Assembly (NCBI RefSeq): GCF_001424165.1
Contig: NZ_LMOJ01000025.1
Span: forward strand, 640,134 to 704,133
Direction: 5' to 3'
Length of the DNA stretch: 64,000 nt
Source of the DNA: Massilia sp. Leaf139
GTDB lineage: Bacteria > Pseudomonadota > Gammaproteobacteria > Burkholderiales > Burkholderiaceae_D
The notes under the pieces were generated by a model. The model worked only from the letters and a program-made list of their open reading frames with translations, did not search any database and was not told the origin of the DNA. The translations under genes and the position numbers were made by a program. Below are positions 9,385 to 17,815 of this stretch, one piece after another; the first letter of the stretch is position 1, and every line of letters starts with the position of its first letter.

Positions 9385-9456
9385 GGTGGGCACAGGGTGC
9401 CCACCCTACGAGAACAACAGCCGATGTAAATGTAGGGTGGGCGCTCCGTGCCCACC
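9385..9456. repeat. Dispersed palindromic intergenic repeat, TAGGGTGGGC family (copy 1)
   Basis: GGTGGGCAC..GTGCCCACCCTAC (9385-9409) and the facing GTAGGGTGGGCGC..CGTGCCCACC (9432-9456) form a pair of palindromic arms around a short spacer. Related sequences recur near 22.87, 31.49, 36.38, 45.63, 46.49 and 48.73 kb, always between genes. Confidence 0.8.
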
Positions 9457-9469
9457 GACCCGCGCAGCC

Positions 9470-11173
9470 TCAATGCGCATGCGCCTTCTTCTCCAGCGTC
9501 TCCACCACGTAACGCGTCATGCTCCCCGCCAGCTCCTGCTCGCCGATGAAGACCCTGCCGCCGGTCTCCTTGCGCAGCAGCTCCGCCTCTTCCTCGTTGT
9601 GGGTACGCACTACGCAGCGGATCGTCGGGTTGAGCATCTTCGCCGTTTCGATCATCGCGCGCACCTCGAAGGTGTCGGGCGTGGCGATCACCAGCACGGC
9701 CGCGCGCGCGATGTGGGCCTGGATCAGCACCGCCGGCTCAGCCGCGTTGCCGACCACGGCGGGCTGGTCGCGGCGGCGTAGCGCCTCCACCAGTTCACGG
9801 TTCTGTTCCGCCACCACGAAGTGCACGCCCTGCGCCGTCAGCTCGTCGGCGATGCGCCGGCCCACGCGGCCGAAGCCGACCAGCACGACCTGGCCGGTGA
9901 GGCGCTCGTGCGGCACCGACATCGGCAGTTCGGCCAGCGGATCGGGCGAGGCCTCCATGTTGCGCACGGCCTGCGAATTGGTGCGCAGCCAGCGCTGCAG
10001 CGGCTCGATGGCCGTGAACAGCAGCGGGTTCACCGCGATCGAAATGATGGCGCCGGCCAGGATCAGGCTTTGCCCTTCCTGCGGCATCAGCCCCAGCGAA
10101 ATGCCGAGGGCAGCCAGGATGAACGAGAACTCGCCGATCTGCGCCAGGCTGGCCGAGACCGTGATCGCCGTGTTCAAGGGATAGCGCAGCGCCAGCACCA
10201 GCAGCATGGCCGCGATCGACTTGCCGAAGATGATGACGGCGACCACCGCCAGCACCCTGAACGGGCTCTCGACCAGCACCATCGGATCGAACAGCATGCC
10301 GACCGAGACGAAGAACAGCACCGAGAACGCGTCGCGCAGCGGCAGCGATTCTTCGGCGGCCCGGTGGCTCAAGTCCGACTCGCGCAGCACCATGCCCGCG
10401 AAAAAGGCGCCCAGCGCGAACGAGACGCCGAACAGCTCCGACGAACCATAGGCGATGCCGACCGCGGCGGCGATCACCGCCAGCGTGAACAGTTCGCGCG
10501 AAGCGGTCTTCGCCACCTTCCACAGGAACCAGGGGAAGAGCTTGCGGCCCACGATCAGCATGAAGGCGACGAAGGCGCCCACCTGCAGCAGCGTCTTACC
10601 CAGCGCGTAGAGGAGCGACGTGTCGCCGCCGTCCGCGCTCTTGCCGCCCAGCGGGCCGGCCAGCGCCGGCAGCAGCACCAGCACCAGCACCGTGACCAGG
10701 TCTTCGACCACCAGCCAGCCGACCGCGATGCGGCCGTTCATCGAGTCGAGAATGCCGCGGCTTTCCAGCGCGCGCAGCAGCACCACGGTACTGGCCACCG
10801 ACAGCGCCAGGCCGAACACCAGTCCCGCACCCAGGCTCCAGCCCCACAGGTACGCCATGCCGATGCCCATGGCGGTTGCCACGGCGATTTGCAGGATCGC
10901 GCCGGGCAGGGCGATCTTGCGCACATCGAGCAGGTCGCGCAGCGAGAAGTGCAGGCCCACTCCGAACATCAGCAGCATTACCCCGATCTCGGCCAGTTGC
11001 GAGGCCAGTCCAACGTCGGCGACGAAGCCCGGCGTGGCGGGGCCGATGACGATGCCGGCGGCGAGATAGCCGACCAGCGCCGGTAATTTCAGGCGCACGG
11101 CGAGCATGCCGAACAGGAGGCCGAAGCCCAGTGCGGCGGCGATGGTGGTAATCAGGCTGAGTTCATGATGCAT
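9470..11173 (-). CDS. ybaL: Cation:proton antiporter of the KefB/YbaL (CPA2) family
   Basis: 567 residues. About a dozen hydrophobic helices span residues 1-390 (GFGLLFGMLAVRLKLPALVGYLAAGIVIGP, then VGLHFSLRDLL), the Na+/H+ exchanger fold. A cytosolic TrkA-N nucleotide-binding domain follows near 415-540 (VVLVGFGRVGRRIADEL, a Rossmann GxGxxG). It is predicted to exchange K+ (or Na+) for protons across the inner membrane under nucleotide control. Length and layout match YbaL. The open frame extends upstream, but the ATG at 11173, preceded by GGAGAC, begins the first transmembrane helix. Confidence 0.9.
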   Translation of the reverse strand: MHHELSLITTIAAALGFGLLFGMLAVRLKLPALVGYLAAGIVIGPATPGFVADVGLASQLAEIGVMLLMFGVGLHFSLRDLLDVRKIALPGAILQIAVATAMGIGMAYLWGWSLGAGLVFGLALSVASTVVLLRALESRGILDSMNGRIAVGWLVVEDLVTVLVLVLLPALAGPLGGKSADGGDTSLLYALGKTLLQVGAFVAFMLIVGRKLFPWFLWKVAKTASRELFTLAVIAAAVGIAYGSSELFGVSFALGAFFAGMVLRESDLSHRAAEESLPLRDAFSVLFFVSVGMLFDPMVLVESPFRVLAVVAVIIFGKSIAAMLLVLALRYPLNTAITVSASLAQIGEFSFILAALGISLGLMPQEGQSLILAGAIISIAVNPLLFTAIEPLQRWLRTNSQAVRNMEASPDPLAELPMSVPHERLTGQVVLVGFGRVGRRIADELTAQGVHFVVAEQNRELVEALRRRDQPAVVGNAAEPAVLIQAHIARAAVLVIATPDTFEVRAMIETAKMLNPTIRCVVRTHNEEEAELLRKETGGRVFIGEQELAGSMTRYVVETLEKKAHAH

Positions 11174-11343
11174 GCAGGACGTCTCCTTATCGGGGTGGGA
11201 TCTCAGCAGTATAAGCGACGTTGACGACATGGTCGAAAAATAGAGGAGACCTTCGGTGGCCCGGCCGTTCCGGCCTGCCGCGCGCTGGCTATAATCGATC
11301 CGATAAAGGCCGGCAGACCACGAACGCATCCACAGGAGACAGC

Positions 11344-12525
11344 ATGAACAAGGTATTCGTCACGGGCGTAGGCATGATCCCCTTCGCCAAGCCGGGCGCC
11401 AGCGCCCCCTATCACGTCATGGCCGCCGAGGCCGCCCGCGCTGCGCTGCAGGATGCCGGCGTCGACTACAACGACATCGAGCAGGCCTACGCCGGCTATG
11501 TGTACGGCGACTCCACCTGCGGCCAGAAGGCCTTGTATGGCGTCGGCATGACCGGCATCCCGATCGTCAACGTCAACAACAACTGCTCGACCGGTTCCAC
11601 TGCCCTGTTCCTGGCGCGCCAGGCGATTGCCAGCGGCGTGGCCGACTGCGTACTGGTGCTGGGCTTCGAGCAGATGAGCCCCGGGGCCCTCGGTTCGGTC
11701 TTTACCGACCGTCCGGCGCCGTTCGACGACTTCGACGCCGTCACCGACCGCCTGGTCGGCAAGCCCGAGATCCCGCTGGCGCTGCGCTACTTCGGCGGCG
11801 CGGGCCTCGCCCACATGGAAAAATACGGCACGCCCCTGGAAGCGTTCGCCCGGATCCGCGCCAAGGCCAGCCGCCACGCCGTCAACAATCCGCTGGCGCT
11901 GTTCAAGAAGGAAGTCACTGCGCAAGACGTGCTCGATGCGCCGATGATCTGGCCCGGCGTGATGACGCGCCTGATGGCCTGCCCGCCGACCTGCGGCGCC
12001 GCCGCCGCCGTGCTGGTCTCGGAAGACTTTGCAAAGAAGCGCGGCCTGCGCAGCGACGTCTTCATCGCCGCCCAGGCCATGACCACCGACCGCGCCAGCA
12101 CCTTCGAGGCGAACGACATGATGCGCCTGGTCGGCTACGAGATGAGCCGCGAAGCCGCGAATAACGTCTACCAGCAGGCCGGCATCGGCCCGGAAGACCT
12201 CGACGTCGTCGAACTGCACGACTGCTTCGCGCACAATGAACTCATTACCTACGAAGCCCTCGGCCTGTGCCCGGAAGGCGGCGCCGACAAGTTCATCGTC
12301 GACGGCGACAACACCTATGGCGGCAAGGTCGTCACCAATCCGTCGGGCGGCCTGCTCTCGAAGGGCCACCCGCTCGGCGCCACGGGCCTCGCCCAGTGCT
12401 TCGAGCTGACCCACCAGCTGCGCGGCAGCGCCGGCGCGCGCCAGGTGGAAAACGCGCGCACCGCCCTGCAGCACAACCTGGGCCTGGGCGGCGCCTGCGT
12501 CGTCACCCTGTACCAGGCGGCGTGA
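11344..12525 (+). CDS. SCP-x type thiolase / lipid-transfer protein
   Basis: 393 residues. Thiolase-fold features: NVNNNCSTGSTALF with the nucleophilic Cys, LDVVELHDCFAHNE, and GHPLGATG near the C-terminus. The whole fits the non-decarboxylating SCP2-thiolase branch rather than FadA/AtoB. It would cleave or transfer acyl-CoA chains, often branched or sterol-like ones. The ATG at 11344 follows AGGAGA. It is the first gene of a three-gene acyl-CoA module (thiolase, acyl-CoA dehydrogenase, CoA transferase/racemase). The true substrate is unknown. Confidence 0.88.
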   Translation: MNKVFVTGVGMIPFAKPGASAPYHVMAAEAARAALQDAGVDYNDIEQAYAGYVYGDSTCGQKALYGVGMTGIPIVNVNNNCSTGSTALFLARQAIASGVADCVLVLGFEQMSPGALGSVFTDRPAPFDDFDAVTDRLVGKPEIPLALRYFGGAGLAHMEKYGTPLEAFARIRAKASRHAVNNPLALFKKEVTAQDVLDAPMIWPGVMTRLMACPPTCGAAAAVLVSEDFAKKRGLRSDVFIAAQAMTTDRASTFEANDMMRLVGYEMSREAANNVYQQAGIGPEDLDVVELHDCFAHNELITYEALGLCPEGGADKFIVDGDNTYGGKVVTNPSGGLLSKGHPLGATGLAQCFELTHQLRGSAGARQVENARTALQHNLGLGGACVVTLYQAA

Positions 12526-12532
12526 GGCGGTG

Positions 12533-13678
12533 ATGGAACTGATGACCCCCTCCTGGATGAACCCGGAACTGGAAGGCTTTCGCGACGCCGTGCGCCGTTT
12601 CGTCGCCAGCGAAGTGGCGCCGCACGGCGAGCGCTGGCGCGAGCAGCAGCACGTCGACCGCGAGCTGTGGACGAAGGCCGGTGAAATGGGCTTGCTGGCA
12701 GCCGACATTCCCGAGGAATACGGCGGTTCGGGCGGCGACTTCGCCCACATGGCCATCGTCTTCGAAGAACTCGGCTACGTCGGCGACATGGCCTTCGGCT
12801 TGCACGTACATGCGATCGTCGCCCATTACCTGCTGAATCAGGGCACCGAGGAGCAGAAGCGGCGCTACCTGCCCAAGCTGGCCAGCGGCGAGATGATCGC
12901 GGCGATCGCCATGTCCGAGCCGGGCGCCGGCTCCGATCTGAAGGGCATCCGCACCACCGCCGTAAAGGGCAGCGACGGCTACCGCGTCAACGGTTCCAAG
13001 ACTTTTATCTCGAACGGCTACCTGGCCGACCTGATCCTGGTGGTGGCGAAGACCGATCCGGCGGGCGGTGCGAAAGGCATTTCGCTGATGCTGCTCGAGA
13101 CGAAAGACAATCCTGGCTTTCGCGTCGGCCGCATCCTGGAAAAGGTGGGGCAGAAGGGGCAGGACACCTGCGAGCTGTTCTTCGACGACGCCCATGTGGC
13201 CTTCGACGGCGTGCTCGGGGGCGAAGAGGGCAAGGGTTTCGTGCAGCTGATGACGGAGCTGCCGTATGAACGCACGATCATCGGCGTGGCCGGCGTGGCC
13301 GCGATCGAGCGGGCCTTGCAGCTCACCGTCGAACACACCAAGGAACGCAAAGCCTTCGGCCAGGCCCTGATCGAGATGCAGAACACACGCTTCGTGCTCG
13401 CCGAAATCAAGACCGAGGCGACGGTGGCGCGCATCTTCATCGACCGCTGCATCGAAGACATGCTGGCCGGGCGCATGGACACGGTGCGCGCCTCGATGGC
13501 GAAGTACTGGATCTCGGACTTGCAGTGCAAGGTCGTCGACCAGTGCGTGCAGCTCTTCGGCGGCTACGGCTACATGCTCGAATACCCGATCGCCCAGATG
13601 TATGTCGACGCGCGCGTGCAGCGCATCTACGGCGGCGCCAACGAGATCATGAAAGAGATCATCGCCCGTTCCCTCTGA
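12533..13678 (+). CDS. Acyl-CoA dehydrogenase
   Basis: 381 residues. FAD and acyl-CoA binding elements are seen in order: AMSEPGAGSDLKG, KTFISNGYLADL, a C-terminal helical bundle with QTLGGYGYM-like QLFGGYGYMLEYP, and RIYGGANEIMKE, which carries the likely catalytic glutamate. It introduces the alpha-beta double bond in acyl-CoA and passes electrons to ETF. It begins 7 nt after the thiolase stop; a GTG at 12530 directly precedes the chosen ATG. Co-transcription with the thiolase is nearly certain. Confidence 0.92.
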   Translation: MELMTPSWMNPELEGFRDAVRRFVASEVAPHGERWREQQHVDRELWTKAGEMGLLAADIPEEYGGSGGDFAHMAIVFEELGYVGDMAFGLHVHAIVAHYLLNQGTEEQKRRYLPKLASGEMIAAIAMSEPGAGSDLKGIRTTAVKGSDGYRVNGSKTFISNGYLADLILVVAKTDPAGGAKGISLMLLETKDNPGFRVGRILEKVGQKGQDTCELFFDDAHVAFDGVLGGEEGKGFVQLMTELPYERTIIGVAGVAAIERALQLTVEHTKERKAFGQALIEMQNTRFVLAEIKTEATVARIFIDRCIEDMLAGRMDTVRASMAKYWISDLQCKVVDQCVQLFGGYGYMLEYPIAQMYVDARVQRIYGGANEIMKEIIARSL

Positions 13679-13698
13679 CGTTTTCGACTGGATGACGC

Positions 13699-14850
13699 AT
13701 GCCTGGCCCGCTTACCGGAATCAAAGTGATTGAAATGGTCGGCCTCGGCCCTTGTCCCTTCGCCGGCATGATGCTGGCCGATATGGGCGCCGAGGTGATT
13801 CGCATCGACCGCAAGACCAAACCCGGCGCCGACAATCCGTTCCCGATGCTGGGCACGAAATTCGACGTCATGGCGCGCGGCCGCCGCTCGCTCGCGCTCG
13901 ACCTGAAGCACCCGCAGGCCCGCGAAGTCGTGCTGGGGCTGGTCGAACGGGCCGACATCCTGATCGAGGGCTTCCGGCCCGGCGTGATGGAGCGCCTCGG
14001 CCTCGGCCCCGACGCCTGCCAAGCGCGCAATCCCAGGCTCGTCTTCGGGCGCGTCACCGGCTGGGGGCAGGACGGTCCGCTGGCCCAGGCCGCCGGACAC
14101 GACCTGAACTACATCGCCCTGTCCGGCATGCTGCACGCGATGGGCCGCGCCGACACGCCACCGAGTCCGCCCCTGAACCTGGTCGGCGACTTCGGCGGAG
14201 GCGCCATGATGCTGGCCTTCGGCGTGGTCTGTGCGGCGCTGGAAGCGAAGACCTCGGGCAAGGGCCAGACCGTCGATGCCGCCATGACCGACGGCGCGGC
14301 CCTGCTGGGCGCGATGATGTACGGCCTGCGCGCCTTTGGCTCCTGGCAGGATGCGCGTGAAGCGAACATGCTCGATGGCGGCGCGCCCTTCTATGACACC
14401 TATGCCTGCCGCGACGGCAGATTCCTGTCGGTGGGCGCGATCGAGCCGCAGTTCTATGCCCAGCTGCTCGACCTGAGCGGAGCAAGCGATCCCGATTTCC
14501 AGAAGCAGTGGAGCGTCAAACGCTGGCCCGATTTGAAGGCGAAGTTCGCGGCGCTGTTCGCAACGAAAACGCGCGACGAATGGTGCGCGCTGCTGGAAGG
14601 GACGGACGCCTGCGTTGCGCCCGTGCTCGACATGGCGGAAGCGCCCGCGCACCCGCACAACGCGGCGCGCGCCACCTTCGTCGAGATCGACGGCGTGACC
14701 CAGCCGGCGCCGACGCCGCGTTTCAGCCGCACAGTGGCCGAAGCAGGGCAGGCCGCCGCTGCGCCGGGGCAGCATAGCGCGGCGGTGCTCGCGGACTGGG
14801 GCTGGACGAACGAGGCAATCGAATCGCTGAAAACGGCCGGAGTCATATAG
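13699..14850 (+). CDS. CaiB/BaiF family CoA transferase, alpha-methylacyl-CoA racemase-like
   Basis: 383 residues. The start [35 protein letters not shown], the [13 protein letters not shown] segment and the [18 protein letters not shown] region are those of class III CoA transferases, and closest in style to alpha-methylacyl-CoA racemases (the His of GHDLNY and an Asp further on act as acid/base in that subfamily). With the two genes just upstream it suggests breakdown of 2-methyl-branched acyl-CoAs, whose stereochemistry must be inverted before dehydrogenation. Racemase versus transferase cannot be settled from sequence alone. Confidence 0.88.
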   Translation: MPGPLTGIKVIEMVGLGPCPFAGMMLADMGAEVIRIDRKTKPGADNPFPMLGTKFDVMARGRRSLALDLKHPQAREVVLGLVERADILIEGFRPGVMERLGLGPDACQARNPRLVFGRVTGWGQDGPLAQAAGHDLNYIALSGMLHAMGRADTPPSPPLNLVGDFGGGAMMLAFGVVCAALEAKTSGKGQTVDAAMTDGAALLGAMMYGLRAFGSWQDAREANMLDGGAPFYDTYACRDGRFLSVGAIEPQFYAQLLDLSGASDPDFQKQWSVKRWPDLKAKFAALFATKTRDEWCALLEGTDACVAPVLDMAEAPAHPHNAARATFVEIDGVTQPAPTPRFSRTVAEAGQAAAAPGQHSAAVLADWGWTNEAIESLKTAGVI

Positions 14851-14885
14851 GATTGCCACGGTAACGATGAGCTACCGTGAGCACC

Positions 14886-16154
14886 ATGACCAAGGCACTT
14901 GAACTCGACAAATCGAAACGGCTGGCGCTGGGCTTCTTCATTGGCGCGGCGCTGCTGTTCGTGCTCAGTTTTTTCCTGCCGTCCTCCTGGTGGACGGGGC
15001 TATTGAAAGCTTTTGCCGAAGCGGCAATGGTGGGCGCGCTGGCCGACTGGTTTGCCGTCGTCGCCCTGTTCAAGCGGGTGCCGATTCCCATCGTCTCCAC
15101 CCACACGAACATTATCCCGAACAACAAGGTCAAGATCGCCGATAACCTGGCGCTCTTCGTGCGCGAGAAATTCCTCGATACCGAATCGATCGTGCGCCTG
15201 ATCCAGAAGCACGACCCGGCCCAGAAAGTCGCCGACTGGCTGGTAAAACCGGCGAATACCCAGCACATGGGCGGCTATCTGGTGAAGGTGGCGGGCTGGA
15301 TGCTCGACTTCACCGAAGACGCGGCGATCCAGAATTTCCTCAAAAAGGCCGTGCACACGATGGTCGGCAGCGTTGATCTATCGAAAACCGCCGGCACCAT
15401 CCTGGAAAGCCTGACCAAAGGCGGGCGCCATCAGGAACTCCTGAACGAAGGCATCTATCAGCTGGCGAAGCTGCTCGACAACGAGGACACGCAGGCGGCC
15501 ATTTCGCAGGGCATCGTCGATTGGCTGAAGGAAGAATATGCGCTCGTCGAAAAGATGCTGCCGTCCGACCTCATCGGCCGCAAGGGCGCCGATATCGCCG
15601 TCAAGCTGGCCTTCGGTATCCTGGAAAAGGTGGCGCACGACCCCAAGCATCCGCTGCGCCAGCGCTTCGATGCGTTCACCGAAGAATTCATCGAACGCCT
15701 GAAAGCCGATCCGCAATTCGCCAGCAAGAGCGAGGAAATCAAGCATTACCTGCTGAACGACGACACGCTCAACAATTATCTGGCATCGCTGTGGGGCGAC
15801 CTGAAAGCCTGGCTGAAACAGGATCTGGAAAGCGGCGATTCGACCTTGCGCCGGCGTCTGGAAGCAACCGGCACCTGGCTCGGCAAGACGCTGGCCGAGG
15901 ATCCGCAACTGCGCCGGTCGCTGAACGACAACCTGGAAATGGCGGCGCGCGCGGCGGCGCCCGAATTCGCGGTCTACCTGACCCGCCACATCGCCGATAC
16001 GGTCAAGAACTGGGACAGCGCCGAGATGTCGGAACAAATCGAACTCAATATCGGCAAGGACTTACAATTCATTCGCATTAACGGCACGATCGTCGGCGGC
16101 CTGATTGGCGTGACGCTGTACCTGCTGTCGTCGCTGCCGGCATTCGTTCACTGA
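14886..16154 (+). CDS. DUF445 family membrane protein
   Basis: 422 residues. An N-terminal hydrophobic pair (ALGFFIGAALLFVLSFFLP and a following segment) leads to EAAMVGALADWFAVVALFKRVPIPI, the conserved DUF445 block. A long soluble helical part and a C-terminal hydrophobic helix (GGLIGVTLYLLSSLPAFVH) complete it. The function of the family is unknown; it is an inner-membrane protein. An in-frame GTG lies at 14877, and neither start has a clear Shine-Dalgarno sequence. It follows the CoA transferase closely but is probably unrelated in function. Confidence 0.88.
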   Translation: MTKALELDKSKRLALGFFIGAALLFVLSFFLPSSWWTGLLKAFAEAAMVGALADWFAVVALFKRVPIPIVSTHTNIIPNNKVKIADNLALFVREKFLDTESIVRLIQKHDPAQKVADWLVKPANTQHMGGYLVKVAGWMLDFTEDAAIQNFLKKAVHTMVGSVDLSKTAGTILESLTKGGRHQELLNEGIYQLAKLLDNEDTQAAISQGIVDWLKEEYALVEKMLPSDLIGRKGADIAVKLAFGILEKVAHDPKHPLRQRFDAFTEEFIERLKADPQFASKSEEIKHYLLNDDTLNNYLASLWGDLKAWLKQDLESGDSTLRRRLEATGTWLGKTLAEDPQLRRSLNDNLEMAARAAAPEFAVYLTRHIADTVKNWDSAEMSEQIELNIGKDLQFIRINGTIVGGLIGVTLYLLSSLPAFVH

Positions 16155-16184
16155 ACAAGCGGTTCATCCATCGGGAGAGAAGTC

Positions 16185-16505
16185 ATGGAACAGGCCTTGA
16201 ATGAATGGCTGGCCGCGCATCCGGAAATCGAAGCGCTGCCGGGACGCGATTTGTTTATCGTGGCGCGCTATCTGATCCCGATCGAAGCAGCGCTGGTGCA
16301 GGGCTGCCTGGAAGCGTCCGGCATTCCGGCGGTCTTGGCCGACGCCCACCTGATGCAAACGGATTTGCTGCTGGCGCCGGCGCTCGGCGGCGTGCGCATC
16401 CTGGTGCCGGCCTCGTTCGTGCAGCAGGCGCAGGCGACCATCGAGGCATTCAAGCGCGGCGAATTCGCGCTCGACGAGAATGCGGATGTGGGGTCGATGG
16501 AATGA
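16185..16505 (+). CDS. DUF2007 domain protein (putative signal-transducing protein)
   Basis: 106 residues. LFIVARYLIPIEAALVQGCLEASGIPAVLADAH and GGVRILVPASFVQQA match the small DUF2007 ferredoxin-like fold. Homologues often occur alone or fused to other domains; the function is unknown. It has a GGGAGAG ribosome site, sits 30 nt after the DUF445 gene and is closed by a terminator. Confidence 0.85.
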   Translation: MEQALNEWLAAHPEIEALPGRDLFIVARYLIPIEAALVQGCLEASGIPAVLADAHLMQTDLLLAPALGGVRILVPASFVQQAQATIEAFKRGEFALDENADVGSME

Positions 16506-16541
16506 AAAAAGCCGCCGGCTCGTATGAGCGGGCGGCTTTTG
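16505..16541. terminator. Hairpin terminator between the DUF2007 gene and tRNA-Met
   Basis: AAAAAGCCGCC faces GGCGGCTTTT around an inner GCTC/GAGC stem, with A and T runs on both sides, so it can serve the genes from both directions. Confidence 0.88.
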
Positions 16542-16546
16542 AAATC

Positions 16547-16623
16547 TGGTGGTGATAGGTGGACTTGAACCACCGACCCCAGCATTATGAGTGCTGTGCT
16601 CTAACCAACTGAGCTATATCACC
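16547..16623 (-). tRNA. tRNA-Met (CAT), elongator, copy 2
   Basis: 77-nt cloverleaf read on the minus strand: acceptor GGTGATA/TATCACC, D-arm AGCTCAGTTGGTTAGAGC, anticodon stem CAGCA/TGCTG with loop CTCATAA (anticodon CAT), T-arm GGTGG TTCAAGT CCACC, encoded CCA end. The anticodon-arm sequence ACTCATAATG..GGGGTC is that of elongator tRNA-Met rather than initiator or Ile2. An identical gene lies 71 nt upstream in the transcript. Confidence 0.95.
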
Positions 16624-16694
16624 AAAATCTGCAAGAGCAAACTTTGAAAGCAAAATGGCCCGGCTCGTGAGAGCCAAGCCATCTGCTTGAATCC

Positions 16695-16771
16695 TGGTGG
16701 TGATAGGTGGACTTGAACCACCGACCCCAGCATTATGAGTGCTGTGCTCTAACCAACTGAGCTATATCACC
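16695..16771 (-). tRNA. tRNA-Met (CAT), elongator, copy 1
   Basis: Identical 77-nt cloverleaf to the copy at 16547, with encoded CCA. The spacer between them carries a small hairpin (GGCTC/GAGCC). It lies just downstream of miaA on the same strand, so the tRNAs may be processed from a shared transcript. Confidence 0.95.
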
Positions 16772-16807
16772 AAGAGATCGCTATTATCCAAGGCATGACG
16801 CCTTGTG

Positions 16808-17815
16808 TCAAGGCTGTGTGCGCCGAGCAAGCACGGTTTTTTCGCGGTGCTGCCAAGTTTGCAAGCCTTGCAACTGTCCGAGGAGCTCGCCCGTCGGGTC
16901 GCGCCCCAGGCAGTCGACGACGATCCGCTCCGGCATCGCGCGCAGCCAGGTCAGCTGGCGCTTGGCCAGCTGGCGGGTGGCGATGATGCCCGTTTCGCGC
17001 AGGCCCGCGCGGTCGATTTTCCCGTCCAGGTAGTCCCAGCTCTGGCGATAGCCGACGCAGCGCATCGAGGGCAGGTTGGGCGACAGGTCGCCGCGTGCGC
17101 GCAGGCGCGCCACTTCGGCAACGATCCCTTCGTCGTCCGAGTCGCCCAGCATCTGGTCGAAACGCAGGGCGATGCGCCGGTGCAGCACCGCGCGGTCGGA
17201 GGGCTCGAGCGCGAACGAGACGAGTTCGAACGGCAGCTCGGGCTTGGCCCGCCGCGCCAGCAGCGAGGACATCGGCTGGCCCGTCAGTTCGATGATCTCC
17301 AGGGCGCGGTTGATGCGCTGGGCGTCGTTCGGCGCGAGGCGCGCGGCGGTGACCGGGTCGAGCGCCTGCAGCTTCGCATGCATGCCCGGCCAGCCGATGC
17401 GCGCGGCTTCCGCGTCGAGCGCGGCGCGCACGCCGGCGTCGGCCGTCGGCAGGTCGTCCAGGCCATCGGTCAGCCCCTTAAAGTACATCATCGTGCCGCC
17501 GACCAGCAGCGGCAGCCTGCCGCGCGCGCTGATCTCGGCCACCAGCCGCAGCGTGTCGGTCCTGAACTGCATGACCGAATAGGCGTCCAGCGGGTCGATG
17601 ATGTCGATCAGGTGGTGCGGCGCGCTCGCCAGTTCCTCGGGCGTGGGCTTGGCCGTGCCGATGTCCATCTCGCGGTAGACGAGGGCGGAGTCGACCGAGA
17701 TGATCTCGCTTGGGATCTCGCGCGCGATCGCGAGCGCGGCCGCGGTCTTGCCGGAGGCGGTCGGCCCCATGATCGCCACAGCCAGCGGCTTGGCGTGCTT
17801 TGCTTCGACAGTCAT
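16808..17815 (-). CDS. miaA: tRNA dimethylallyltransferase MiaA
   Basis: 335 residues. P-loop GPTASGKT at 17-24, the [16 protein letters not shown] substrate-binding stretch, [10 protein letters not shown] and [14 protein letters not shown] are diagnostic. The enzyme transfers a dimethylallyl group to A37 of tRNAs reading UNN codons, the step before MiaB. The stop codon of mutL directly abuts its start codon region (mutL ends at 17816), giving a mutL-miaA operon as in many proteobacteria. Confidence 0.97.
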   Translation of the reverse strand: MTVEAKHAKPLAVAIMGPTASGKTAAALAIAREIPSEIISVDSALVYREMDIGTAKPTPEELASAPHHLIDIIDPLDAYSVMQFRTDTLRLVAEISARGRLPLLVGGTMMYFKGLTDGLDDLPTADAGVRAALDAEAARIGWPGMHAKLQALDPVTAARLAPNDAQRINRALEIIELTGQPMSSLLARRAKPELPFELVSFALEPSDRAVLHRRIALRFDQMLGDSDDEGIVAEVARLRARGDLSPNLPSMRCVGYRQSWDYLDGKIDRAGLRETGIIATRQLAKRQLTWLRAMPERIVVDCLGRDPTGELLGQLQGLQTWQHREKTVLARRTQP

